Assembly: GCF_014208105.1 (NCBI RefSeq)
Contig: NZ_JACHMQ010000001.1
Coordinates: 5,084,001-5,148,000 of the forward strand
Length of the DNA: 64,000 nt
Direction of reading: 5' to 3'
DNA from: Actinomadura coerulea
Lineage (GTDB): Bacteria > Actinomycetota > Actinomycetes > Streptosporangiales > Streptosporangiaceae
Numbering within the stretch: the stretch's first letter is position 1; each line of letters starts with the position of its first letter. Below are positions 16,943 to 24,549 of the stretch, piece by piece. Position numbers and translations under genes: made by a program. The notes beneath the pieces are model-generated. The model had not been told where the DNA came from, did not search any database, and was given only the letters and a program-made list of their open reading frames with translations.

Positions 16943-18160
16943 CTACCCGCCGATCTTCTTCTGGAGGTTGGTGTCGAGCGCCTCCAGGAAGCCCTGCGTG
17001 GTCAGCCAGGGGGTCTCCCCGCCGACGAGCAGGGCCAAGTCCTTGGTCATCTGGCCGCTCTCGACGGTCTCGATGCAGACCTGCTCCAGCTTGCGCGCGA
17101 AGTCGATGACCTCGGGCTGGCCGTCGAGCTTGCCGCGGTGCTCGAGTCCGCGCGTCCAGGCGAAGATCGACGCGATCGGGTTGGTCGACGTCGGCTTGCC
17201 CTGCTGGTGCTGCCGGTAGTGCCGGGTCACCGTGCCGTGCGCCGCCTCGGCCTCGACGGTCCTGCCGTCGGGGGTCATGAGGACGGAGGTCATGAGGCCG
17301 AGCGAGCCGAAGCCCTGCGCGAGGGTGTCGGACTGGACGTCGCCGTCGTAGTTCTTGGCGGCCCAGACGAACCCGCCCTCCCACTTCAGCGCCGCCGCGA
17401 CCATGTCGTCGATCAGGCGGTGCTCGTAGGTGAGGCCCTTGGCCTCGAACTCGGCCTTGAACTCGGACTCGTAGATCTCCTGGAAGAGATCCTTGAACCG
17501 GCCGTCGTAGGCCTTGAGGATCGTGTTCTTCGTCGACATGTACAGCGGCATCTCGCGGCTCAGCGCGTACCGCATGCTCGTCCGGGCGAAGTCGCGGATC
17601 GAGTCGTCGTAGTTGTACATGCCCATCGCCACGCCGCCGCCGGGGAACGAGGCGATCTCGAACTCCATCGGCTCGCCCTCGTCCTCGGGGGTGTAGGTGA
17701 TCGTCACCTTGCCCGGGCCCGGCACGACGAAGTCGGTGGCCTTGTACTGGTCGCCGTGGGCGTGGCGGCCGATGATGATCGGCTTCGTCCAACCGGGGAC
17801 CAGGCGCGGGATATTGGAGACGACGATCGGCTCACGGAAGATCACGCCGCCCAGGATGTTGCGGATCGTCCCGTTCGGGGACCGCCACATCTTCTTCAGG
17901 CCGAACTCCTCGACGCGCGCCTCGTCGGGGGTGATGGTCGCGCACTTCACACCGACGCCGTGCTCGAGGATGGCCTTGGCGGCGTCGACGGTGACCTGGT
18001 CGTCCGTGGCGTCACGGTGCTCGATCCCCAGGTCGTAGTACTTCAGGTCCACATCGAGGTAGGGCAGGATCAACTGGTCCTTGATGAATTTCCAGATGAT
18101 CCGCGTCATTTCGTCGCCGTCGAGTTCGACGACCGGGCCCGCTACTTTGATCTTGGGCAT
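16943..18160 (-). CDS. icd: Isocitrate dehydrogenase (NADP-dependent, homodimeric)
   Basis: 405-aa TCA-cycle enzyme converting isocitrate to 2-oxoglutarate and CO2 while making NADPH. The length and motifs (ELDGDEMTRIIW, WRSPNGTIRNILGG, DDMVAAALKWEGGFVWA, NYDGDVQSDTLAQGFGSLG, AAHGTVTRHYRQHQQGKPTST) match the eukaryote-like subfamily II rather than E. coli Icd or the 740-aa monomeric form. ATG 18160 follows AGGAAAGGGACAG. A possible promoter (CTAGAC-17-TAGCCT, 18218-18246) lies upstream next to a perfect GGTCTAGACC palindrome. Confidence 0.96.
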   Translation of the reverse strand: MPKIKVAGPVVELDGDEMTRIIWKFIKDQLILPYLDVDLKYYDLGIEHRDATDDQVTVDAAKAILEHGVGVKCATITPDEARVEEFGLKKMWRSPNGTIRNILGGVIFREPIVVSNIPRLVPGWTKPIIIGRHAHGDQYKATDFVVPGPGKVTITYTPEDEGEPMEFEIASFPGGGVAMGMYNYDDSIRDFARTSMRYALSREMPLYMSTKNTILKAYDGRFKDLFQEIYESEFKAEFEAKGLTYEHRLIDDMVAAALKWEGGFVWAAKNYDGDVQSDTLAQGFGSLGLMTSVLMTPDGRTVEAEAAHGTVTRHYRQHQQGKPTSTNPIASIFAWTRGLEHRGKLDGQPEVIDFARKLEQVCIETVESGQMTKDLALLVGGETPWLTTQGFLEALDTNLQKKIGG

Positions 18161-18217
18161 GCTGTTGCTGTCCCTTTCCTACACCTGGCCAGCAGTCCTT
18201 GTAAGGCTCAACTGGCA

Positions 18218-18249
18218 AGGCTAGCCGAGGCGGTCATGAGGTCTAGACC
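18218..18249 (-). promoter_or_regulatory. Putative icd promoter with GGTCTAGACC palindrome
   Basis: Minus-strand CTAGAC and TAGCCT are 17 bp apart, and the -35 region lies within the perfect 10-bp palindrome GGTCTAGACC (18240-18249), which could be an operator. The -35 match is weak. Confidence 0.35.
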
Positions 18250-18298
18250 TGGCCTTGCCCTGGGACCCGCCGCATCCTGCCTGACCTGCGCCGACGCG

Positions 18299-18739
18299 CT
18301 AGCCGGGCGGCTCCTGCGCCGCCCGGGAGGAGCGTCCGGCGATGAGCAGCCGCACGCCGCGCACCAGCATCGTGAACGCGATCAGCACGCCGAAGGCGCC
18401 GGCGAGGACGAGCCCGGTCTTGTTCATCGGCGGGACGCTCAGCGACACGAACGCGACCATCTCGCCGAGGATCACGAGCGTCCAGCAGTCGACCGACCGG
18501 CTCCGGACGGCGAGCGGGCCGAGCTGCGACTCGGGCAGCAGCAGCCGGGCCAGCGCGCCGATGAGCAGCGCGGCGGCCATCAGGCCCGAGCCCTTGCGGA
18601 AGTAGTTGAAGGCGCACAGCGTGAGCCCCGCGCCGACGCCGCTGAGCACGAGGAGGTACGGCAGCCGCGCGAGCCAGTGCGGGGCGGCGCTCCTCCGACG
18701 CGGCGCCTTGCGCCTGCGCCGGTGCACCTGGGTGCTCAT
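18299..18739 (-). CDS. DUF3017 membrane protein
   Basis: 146-aa small integral membrane protein of the DUF3017 family, restricted to actinobacteria and of unknown function. A basic N-terminus (HRRRRKAPRRRS) precedes about four helices (LARLPYLLVLSGVGAGLTL; LMAAALLIGALARLLL; CWTLVILGEMVAFVSLSV; GLVLAGAFGVLIAFTMLV). ATG 18739 is preferred over an in-frame start at 18778 that adds 13 non-family residues. It sits in the common actinobacterial neighbourhood with icd, mdh and folD. Confidence 0.75.
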   Translation of the reverse strand: MSTQVHRRRRKAPRRRSAAPHWLARLPYLLVLSGVGAGLTLCAFNYFRKGSGLMAAALLIGALARLLLPESQLGPLAVRSRSVDCWTLVILGEMVAFVSLSVPPMNKTGLVLAGAFGVLIAFTMLVRGVRLLIAGRSSRAAQEPPG

Positions 18740-18778
18740 GGCCTTCACGGTATAGGCAATCGGGGCCCGGCACGACAT

Positions 18779-19033
18779 CGCGCGTCCCTCCGGCGGGAGC
18801 GGGCCGCGAGGGGACGTGAATCAGTCGGGACGGAGACTCAAGCGAGACGCTGGGGGAAGAGTCCGCCTTGTCCCCCGGGGCCGAAAAGCGGACGGGACCT
18901 ATGTGCTCAAGGTGATGGCCGAGAGCGCGGAATCCCCTGCGCCATCGGTCCTACTCGCCAGTAGGAGGGTGTGACGGCATGGCACCCGGGTAACCCGGCA
19001 GACAGGGGTCGCTAACTAGCTGGGAGGACTGCC
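18779..19033. other. Leader region of the FHA gene with two inverted repeats
   Basis: 255 bp without a gene. It contains the perfect inverted repeat TCCTACT-cgcc-AGTAGGA (18949-18966) and the stem CCGGG-taa-CCCGG (18986-18998), both ahead of the FHA gene start at 19034. Either could be an operator or a leader hairpin. Confidence 0.45.
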
Positions 19034-19765
19034 GTGGAGGGGCCGTTCATGCGGATCGAGGACAGCGGGCTGGTGGTGCCGCTGCGCCCCGACGTTACGA
19101 CGGTCGGGAGAGGGAGAGGAGTGGACATCCGCCTCGACGACCCGTCTGTGTCCCGTTTGCACGCAGAGATCGTCCGACGTGGCCCGTACGTCTACGTGGT
19201 GGACATGGGCCTGTCCCGCAACGGGACGCGCGTCAACGGCCGGCCGATCGCCCGCCGTGTGCTGGAGGACGGTGACGTCGTGAGCTTCGGCACGGCGCGC
19301 TGCCGCTTGGGGGGCATCCCCCGTGAGGAGGTCGACCCGGACGTCGAACTGCGGCGCGCCGTCGCGCCCGAGCTCACCCGCCGGGAGGTCGACGTGCTGA
19401 CCTCGCTGTGCCGGCCCGCCCTGTCCGACGAGGCGTTCGTGGCCCCGGCCACGGCGCGCGACATCGCCGGCGAGCTGGTCGTCACGGAGGCCGCGGTCAA
19501 GCAGCATCTGCTCCGCCTCTACCAGAAGTTCCGGATCCCCGAGGGCGCCAACCGGCGCACTCGGCTCGCCAACGAGGTCATCGCGATGGGCCTCGTCCGC
19601 CCGCTGCCGCCGGTGCACGTGCCCCAGCAGGGCCGTCCGCCGATGGACGGGCGCGCCCCCGGGGTGCGCGGCACCACCGAGACGCGCCGGCCGGGCGCCA
19701 CCGGTCACGCCCACGGCCCGGGCCGTCCGGCGCACAGCACGGCCGCGGGACGGAGGGCCAGCTGA
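19034..19765 (+). CDS. FHA-domain protein with C-terminal helix-turn-helix
   Basis: 243-aa protein. Residues ~14-95 form a forkhead-associated phosphothreonine-binding domain (TTVGRGRGVDIRLDDPSVSRLHAEI ... GLSRNGTRVNG). Residues ~112-175 resemble a LuxR-like helix-turn-helix (LTRREVDVLTSL ... ATARDIAGELVVTEAAVKQHL), followed by a ~60-residue Arg/Gly/Pro-rich tail. It probably couples Ser/Thr-kinase signalling to DNA binding, although the HTH function is inferred. GTG 19034 has GGAGG 7 nt upstream. It is convergent with folD. Confidence 0.82.
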   Translation: MEGPFMRIEDSGLVVPLRPDVTTVGRGRGVDIRLDDPSVSRLHAEIVRRGPYVYVVDMGLSRNGTRVNGRPIARRVLEDGDVVSFGTARCRLGGIPREEVDPDVELRRAVAPELTRREVDVLTSLCRPALSDEAFVAPATARDIAGELVVTEAAVKQHLLRLYQKFRIPEGANRRTRLANEVIAMGLVRPLPPVHVPQQGRPPMDGRAPGVRGTTETRRPGATGHAHGPGRPAHSTAAGRRAS

Positions 19766-19779
19766 TGTGAGACCCGCGG

Positions 19780-19812
19780 TCGCCCTCCTCCGGCAGCGCG
19801 ACCGGAGGGCGA
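19780..19812 (+). terminator. Hairpin after the FHA gene
   Basis: TCGCCCTCC (19780-19788) pairs with GGAGGGCGA (19804-19812) around a 15-nt loop, 14 bp beyond the FHA gene stop. Confidence 0.5.
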
Positions 19813-19869
19813 TCGCTCAGCCCCCGATGCGGCCGCGTAAGTGACGGCGCGGCCCAGGGACACGCGGAC

Positions 19870-19902
19870 GGGGGCCGCCACCTGGTGCTGGTGGCGGCCC
19901 CC
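19870..19902 (-). terminator. 13-bp perfect hairpin, second terminator after folD
   Basis: GGGGGCCGCCACC (19870-19882) pairs with GGTGGCGGCCCCC (19890-19902) around a 7-nt loop. Confidence 0.65.
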
Positions 19903-19918
19903 GCAGCACGCCCGTCCG

Positions 19919-19951
19919 CGGACGGCGCCCGGTCGGGCCGGGCGCCGTCCG
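19919..19951 (-). terminator. 14-bp perfect hairpin, first terminator after folD
   Basis: CGGACGGCGCCCGG (19919-19932) pairs with CCGGGCGCCGTCCG (19938-19951) around a 5-nt loop, 14 bp beyond the folD stop. With the hairpin at 19870-19902 it forms a tandem termination region between convergent genes. Confidence 0.7.
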
Positions 19952-19965
19952 ATCGGCCCGTCCGG

Positions 19966-20826
19966 TCAGACGGCCCGGTCGGCGGCCTGCTCGGCGGCCT
20001 CGACGACGTTCGCGAGGAGCATGGCGCGGGTCATCGGGCCGACGCCGCCGGGGTTGGGCGCGACCCAGCCGGCGACGTCGCGGACGTCGGCGGCGACGTC
20101 CCCGGCGAGCTTGCCGTCCACGCGGGACACGCCCACGTCGAGGACGGCGGCGCCGGGCTTGACCATGTCGGCGGTGATGAGGCCGGGCACCCCGGCCGCC
20201 GCCACGACGATGTCGGCCTTGCGGGTGTGCTCGGCGAGGTCGCGGGTGGCGGTGTGGCAGAGGGTGACGGTCGCGTTCTCGGTGCGGCGGGTCAGCAGCA
20301 GGCCGAGGGAGCGGCCGACGGTGATGCCGCGGCCGACGACGGTGACCTCGGCCCCCTTCAGCGGGACGTCGAAGCGGCGCAGCAGCTCGACGATGCCCTT
20401 CGGCGTGCACGGCAGCGGACCCGGCTGCATCAGGACGAGCCGTCCGAGGTTGACCGGGTGCAGGCCGTCGGCGTCCTTGGACGGGTCGATGCGCTCCAGC
20501 ACGCGCTGCTCGTCCAGGCCCTTCGGGAGCGGCAGCTGGACGATGTAGCCGGTGCAGGCGGGGTCGGCGTTCAGCTCGGCGACGGCGTGCTCCACCTCGT
20601 CCTGCGAGGCGGTGGCGGGCAGGTCGCGGCGGATGCTCTCGATGCCGACCTCGGCGCAGTCGCGGTGCTTCATGTTCACGTACGAGTGGCTGCCCGGGTC
20701 GTCGCCGACCAGGACGGTGCCGAGCCCGACGGAGACGCCGCGGTCGCGCAGCGCCTCGACGCGGACCTTGAGGTTCGAGCGGATCTCGGCGGCCGTGGCC
20801 TTGCCGTCCAGAATCTGTGCCGTCAT
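19966..20826 (-). CDS. folD: Bifunctional methylene-THF dehydrogenase / methenyl-THF cyclohydrolase
   Basis: 286-aa enzyme interconverting 5,10-methylene-THF and 10-formyl-THF, the one-carbon donor for PurN and PurH. The catalytic Lys motif SYVNMKHRDCAEVGI, the segment GYIVQLPLPKG and the C-terminal PGGVGPMTRAMLLANVVEA are intact; VVGRGITVGRSLGLLL binds the dinucleotide (many FolD have GRS at this site, here split as GRG..GRS). ATG 20826 has GGAGG 6 nt upstream. Expression is very likely controlled by the ZTP riboswitch in its leader (20893-20967). Confidence 0.96.
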   Translation of the reverse strand: MTAQILDGKATAAEIRSNLKVRVEALRDRGVSVGLGTVLVGDDPGSHSYVNMKHRDCAEVGIESIRRDLPATASQDEVEHAVAELNADPACTGYIVQLPLPKGLDEQRVLERIDPSKDADGLHPVNLGRLVLMQPGPLPCTPKGIVELLRRFDVPLKGAEVTVVGRGITVGRSLGLLLTRRTENATVTLCHTATRDLAEHTRKADIVVAAAGVPGLITADMVKPGAAVLDVGVSRVDGKLAGDVAADVRDVAGWVAPNPGGVGPMTRAMLLANVVEAAEQAADRAV

Positions 20827-20892
20827 GCGTTCCTCCGCGTGGATCTCGGCGGGACCGGGCCCCGGGCACAGCCCGGCCGGAAGGGGTCCCGT

Positions 20893-20967
20893 CCACCCAG
20901 GCGCGCGGTGTCCGGACTGTCGTTCGCTCCCCGGTGGTGATCCACCTTGACCGCGCCAGTCGCGTAG
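20893..20967 (-). ncRNA. ZTP (pfl) riboswitch controlling folD
   Basis: The minus-strand leader of folD has the conserved ZTP/ZMP aptamer pieces in order: CGACTGGCG (P1/J1-2), a GGTGG-atca-CCACC stem followed by GGGGAGCGA, a variable linker, and the pseudoknot/P3 segment CCGCGCGCCTGGGT. The class senses ZMP/ZTP (AICAR nucleotides), which accumulate when 10-formyl-THF is short, and switches on one-carbon genes such as folD. A TAGCAT -10-like box lies just upstream (20979-20974). The ~65 nt between aptamer and start, ending in GGAGG, form a GC-rich expression platform; whether control is transcriptional or translational was not resolved. Confidence 0.9.
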
Positions 20968-21086
20968 GTCCCCATGCTAACGGGCCGCCCGGAGACGGCG
21001 GCCCCGCGGCTCCGCCGGGGCGGCCGCGCGAGTGGCTTGCGGAAAAGGGCGTCAAGTGGCTCTGCCGGATGCCGCCCCCGGGCTCC

Positions 21087-21092
21087 TAGCGT
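21087..21092 (+). promoter_or_regulatory. -10 box for leaderless GNAT gene
   Basis: TAGCGT lies exactly 7 nt before the ATG at 21100, the geometry of actinobacterial leaderless transcripts. There is no ribosome binding site between them. Confidence 0.5.
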
Positions 21093-21099
21093 GCTCGGC

Positions 21100-21693
21100 A
21101 TGAACGACGAATGGTTCGAGCGGCCCGTCCTGACCGGGCGGTACGTGCGGCTGGAGCCGCTGACCGCCGGGCACGCCGCGGGCCTGTTCGAGGCCTCCAA
21201 GGACCCGGACCTGTGGACGTGGATGAGCCAGCGGCAGCCGGAGAGCGCCGGCGAGATGCGGGCGCAGGTCGACCGGGCACTCGCGGCCTGCGAGCGCGGG
21301 CTGCGCCTGCCCTGGGTCCAGATCGACGCCGTGACCGGAGAGGTCGCCGGGACGACGTCCTACTACGAGATCTCCCCGTCCGACCGCGGCCTGTGCATCG
21401 GCCACACCTGGCTGGGGTCGCGGTGGCACCGGACGGGGCTCAACACCGAGGCGAAGCTGCTCCTCATGGGCCGCGCGTTCGGCGACCTCGGGGCGATCCG
21501 GGTCGGCTGGCACACGCACGTCCGCAACGAGCGGTCGCGCGCGGCGATCGAGCGGCTCGGGGCGGCGTTCGAGGGCGTCCACCGCAAGCACCGGATCCGC
21601 GCGGACGGCTCGATCCGCGACACCGCCGCCTACGCGATGACGGACGACGAATGGCCCGCCGCCGAACGCGCCCTGCGCGGGCGACTGCGCTGA
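21100..21693 (+). CDS. GNAT-family N-acetyltransferase (RimJ/RimL-like)
   Basis: 197-aa acetyl-CoA-dependent acyltransferase of the RimJ/RimL-like group (PF13302-type): LTGRYVRLEPLTAGHAAGLF at the N-terminus, the strand VAGTTSYYEI, the acetyl-CoA region around WLGSRWHRTGLNTEAKLLLMG (LGSRWHRTGLN replaces the usual Q/RxxGxG/A), then VGWHTHVRNERSRAAIERLGA. The acceptor could be a protein N-terminus or a small molecule. ATG 21100 is used because the domain starts there and a leaderless -10 box precedes it. No operon partner. Confidence 0.85.
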   Translation: MNDEWFERPVLTGRYVRLEPLTAGHAAGLFEASKDPDLWTWMSQRQPESAGEMRAQVDRALAACERGLRLPWVQIDAVTGEVAGTTSYYEISPSDRGLCIGHTWLGSRWHRTGLNTEAKLLLMGRAFGDLGAIRVGWHTHVRNERSRAAIERLGAAFEGVHRKHRIRADGSIRDTAAYAMTDDEWPAAERALRGRLR

Positions 21694-21740
21694 GGGGGCG
21701 CAGTGGCCGGCCGGGACCGGACGGCCGGTCCGCGGAGCGC

Positions 21741-21917
21741 TCAGTCCTCGGGGCGCTGGCGCCAGCCGATGAGGCGGTCGGTGCCGTGCCAGCCGAGCTG
21801 GGCGGCGAGCACCGCGGCCAGGAACGCGGCGATCAGCCCGATCACCTGCCGGGACTCCATCAGCAGCAAGTCGGCCTGGTAGACGACGCCGAGCATGAGG
21901 GACATCAGCAGATTCAT
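21741..21917 (-). CDS. Small two-helix membrane protein, hypothetical
   Basis: 58-aa predicted membrane peptide with two hydrophobic stretches (LLMSLMLGVVYQADLLLM and VIGLIAAFLAAVLAAQLGW) and a basic end. ATG 21917 has GGAGG 4 nt upstream, which supports real translation. No family recognised. It lies between the GNAT gene (convergent) and the GAP-family gene, on the latter's strand. Confidence 0.5.
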   Translation of the reverse strand: MNLLMSLMLGVVYQADLLLMESRQVIGLIAAFLAAVLAAQLGWHGTDRLIGWRQRPED

Positions 21918-22058
21918 CCCGCCTCCACCACGGAACGCCCGCGCCGGGGTCAAGGGAGGGTCAGGGGGGCGCGGCAGCCTGAGGCTACCCTCCCGGCGGC
22001 CGTGCGCGGTCCCGCGGCGGGAAACAGGTCGCGAAAGGGCGGGCGGGGCGGGCCGCCG

Positions 22059-22685
22059 TCAGTGGATGATCGCGATGAAGATCAGGCAGCAGATGATGTT
22101 GACCATCCAGCTGTTGTGCGTCATCCACTCCCGCGCGCGGGGCATGGCGCGCTCGGCGCGCCGGTGGAAGATCAGCAGGGCGAGGAGCGGCACCGCCGCG
22201 ACCAGGAGGGTGGCCCCGACGAAGACGGCGGCCGCGGCCACGCCCTCGTGGTGCTGCTCCAGGTTGGCCCCCACCGTCAGCATCACGATGATGTCGGAGG
22301 GCATCAGAATGATCAGCAGCAGCCCGGTCTTGAACGCCCGGCCGGGCCCGGCGTTCATCAGCGACCCGAGCCATTTGGGCGGTTCGATCGTGGCCCGCTT
22401 CACGTAGTTGCGCAGGATGGCGACCAGCAGCAGCGCGATCAGCACGTACTGGACGATCTTTCCCACCGAGCTGTCGTCGGACGCCTTGCCGATGTCCACG
22501 TTGCTGCCCACCAGCGCGAAGATGCCCCGCGCGGCGGCCACCCCCGCGCTCGCCGACAGGGCCACGCCGCCCAGGAACGCCAGGGAGGCCTGCACGGGCC
22601 TCGCGGTCGTCACCAGGATGATCGCGGACATGATCTGGGGCCCCGCCATCATCGTGATCGCGAGCGGGAGCACCTGAAGAGTCAT
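22059..22685 (-). CDS. GAP-family (Sap/SfLAP-like) membrane protein
   Basis: 208-aa polytopic membrane protein resembling the GAP family (peptidoglycolipid-addressing/LysE-like, PF11139), implicated in lipid or small-molecule export in mycobacteria. Six or so helices, with the segment LAITMMAGPQIMSAIILVTTARP at the N-terminus and IILMPSDIIVMLTVGANL in the middle. ATG 22685 follows GGGAGGGG. Upstream is purH, separated by about 300 bp and a strong hairpin. Substrate unknown. Confidence 0.72.
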   Translation of the reverse strand: MTLQVLPLAITMMAGPQIMSAIILVTTARPVQASLAFLGGVALSASAGVAAARGIFALVGSNVDIGKASDDSSVGKIVQYVLIALLLVAILRNYVKRATIEPPKWLGSLMNAGPGRAFKTGLLLIILMPSDIIVMLTVGANLEQHHEGVAAAAVFVGATLLVAAVPLLALLIFHRRAERAMPRAREWMTHNSWMVNIICCLIFIAIIH

Positions 22686-22909
22686 GGCCCCTCCCCGCAT
22701 TGACTCCCGCTGGGCGGGAAACGCCCTGGTCAGGACTCACGGTAGAGGAGCGATCGAGACCCGGTCCGCCGGTCGACGCGTTCTTGACCGGGAGCTGATC
22801 ATTTCCTCTGCCCGGCGCGCGTCCGATGGCCCGCACCAGGGACGCGGCTGATCCGCCCCTGAGGAGCACGGACGCGGCGCCCGCGGTCGCACGGCCCGGG
22901 AAGCACCGA

Positions 22910-22943
22910 GGCGCGCCGGCGGGGAACGTCCCGCCGGCGCGCC
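22910..22943 (-). terminator. 14-bp perfect hairpin after purH
   Basis: GGCGCGCCGGCGGG (22910-22923) pairs with CCCGCCGGCGCGCC (22930-22943) around GAACGT, about 40 bp beyond the purH stop. Confidence 0.7.
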
Positions 22944-22983
22944 TGGCAGGACGGCGTGCCCAGCGAACCTCGGCTCGCGGACC

Positions 22984-24549
22984 TCAGTGGAAGAAGTGCC
23001 GGACGCCGGTGAAGTAGAGAGTGATGCCGGCCTTCTCCGCCGCGGCGATCACCTTGTCGTCGTTGACGGACCCGCCGGGCTCCACGATCGCGCGGACGCC
23101 CGCCTCGGCCAGGACCTCCAGGCCGTCCGGGAACGGGAAGAACGCGTCGGACGCGCCCACCGACGCCGCGGCCCGCTCCCGCCCGGCCCGCGCGACGGCG
23201 AGCTTGGCGGAGTCGACCCGGTTGACCTGGCCCATGCCGACGCCGACGGTGGCGCCGTCCGCGGCCAGCAGGATCGCGTTGGACTTCACCGAGCGGATCG
23301 CCCGCCACGCGAACGCCAGGTCGCGCAGGGTCGCCTCGTCCGCGGCGGCGCCCGTCTTGAGCTCCCAGGCGGACGGGTCGTCGCCGCCGGCGTCCACGCC
23401 GTCCACGTCCTGCAGCAGCACGCCGCCGTCGACGCGCCGGTACTCGACGCCGCCCGCCGGGGCGTCCGGGCAGACCAGCAGGCGGACGTTCTTGAAGCGG
23501 TCCTTCAGGACGGCCACGGCCTCGTCCTCGAAGGACGGGGCCACCACCACCTCGGCGAAGCTCTCGGTGACCTGGCGGGCCATGTCCGCGGTGACCGGGC
23601 GGTTCGCCGCGATCACGCCGCCGTACGCCGACACCGGGTCGCAGGCGTGCGCCCTGCGGTGCGCCTCGGCGATGTCCGCGCCGACCGCGATGCCGCACGG
23701 GTTGGCGTGCTTGATGATCGCGACGCACGGCTCGGTGAAGTCGTAGGCGGCGCGGCGCGCGGCGTCGGTGTCGACGTAGTTGTTGTAGGACATCTCCTTG
23801 CCGTAGAGCTGCTCGGCCCCGGCCAGGCCGGTCTCGCCCGGCGAGCGGTACAGGGCGGCCCGCTGGTGCGGGTTCTCGCCGTACCGCAGGGTGTTCGAGC
23901 GCTCCCAGGTGGCGCCGAGGAAGTCGGGCCACCGCGTCTCGGCGGCGGTCTCGTCGGGCGCGTAGTCGCCGGCGAACCAGGACGCCACGGCCACGTCGTA
24001 GGACGCGGTGTGCGCGAACGCCCGCGCGGCCAGGCGGCGGCGCTCCTCCAGGGTGAACCCGCCGGCCTTCACGGCGTCCAGGACGGTCCCGTAGGCGGAC
24101 GGGTCCACCACGACGGAGACGCTCGCGTGGTTCTTCGCGGCCGCGCGGACCATCGTGGGCCCGCCGATGTCGATCTGCTCGACGCACTCGTCCGGCGTCG
24201 CGCCCGAGTCGACCGTGTCGGCGAACGGGTACAGGTTCGCGACCACCAGGTCGAACGGCTCGACGGCCAGGTCGTCGAGCTGCTGGAGATGGTCCTCCTT
24301 GCGCCGGTCGGCGAGCAGGCCCGCGTGCACCTTCGGGTGCAGGGTCTTGACCCGTCCGTCCAGGCACTCGGGGAACCCGGTGAGCTTCTCCACCTTCATC
24401 ACCGGGACGCCGGCGGCGGAGATCCGGCCCGCCGTCGACCCGGTCGAGACGATCTCCACTCCCGCCTCGTGCAGGCCGCGGGCCAGCTCCTCCAGCCCGG
24501 ACTTGTCGTACACACTGATCAGCGCGCGCTTAATCGCCACCCGACTCAC
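22984..24549 (-). CDS. purH: AICAR transformylase / IMP cyclohydrolase
   Basis: 521-aa bifunctional enzyme for the last two steps of IMP synthesis. The N-terminal cyclohydrolase (MGS-like) domain has SVYDKSGLEELARGL and GRVKTLHPKVHAGLL. The C-terminal transformylase domain has YGENPHQRAALYR, KEMSYNNYVD, CVAIIKHANPCG and the end SNAILLAADGATVGVGMGQ. It consumes ZMP (AICAR) and 10-formyl-THF, the two metabolites tied to the folD riboswitch. Its GTG start overlaps the purN end by 20 bp, indicating coupled translation. Confidence 0.97.
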   Translation of the reverse strand: MSRVAIKRALISVYDKSGLEELARGLHEAGVEIVSTGSTAGRISAAGVPVMKVEKLTGFPECLDGRVKTLHPKVHAGLLADRRKEDHLQQLDDLAVEPFDLVVANLYPFADTVDSGATPDECVEQIDIGGPTMVRAAAKNHASVSVVVDPSAYGTVLDAVKAGGFTLEERRRLAARAFAHTASYDVAVASWFAGDYAPDETAAETRWPDFLGATWERSNTLRYGENPHQRAALYRSPGETGLAGAEQLYGKEMSYNNYVDTDAARRAAYDFTEPCVAIIKHANPCGIAVGADIAEAHRRAHACDPVSAYGGVIAANRPVTADMARQVTESFAEVVVAPSFEDEAVAVLKDRFKNVRLLVCPDAPAGGVEYRRVDGGVLLQDVDGVDAGGDDPSAWELKTGAAADEATLRDLAFAWRAIRSVKSNAILLAADGATVGVGMGQVNRVDSAKLAVARAGRERAAASVGASDAFFPFPDGLEVLAEAGVRAIVEPGGSVNDDKVIAAAEKAGITLYFTGVRHFFH

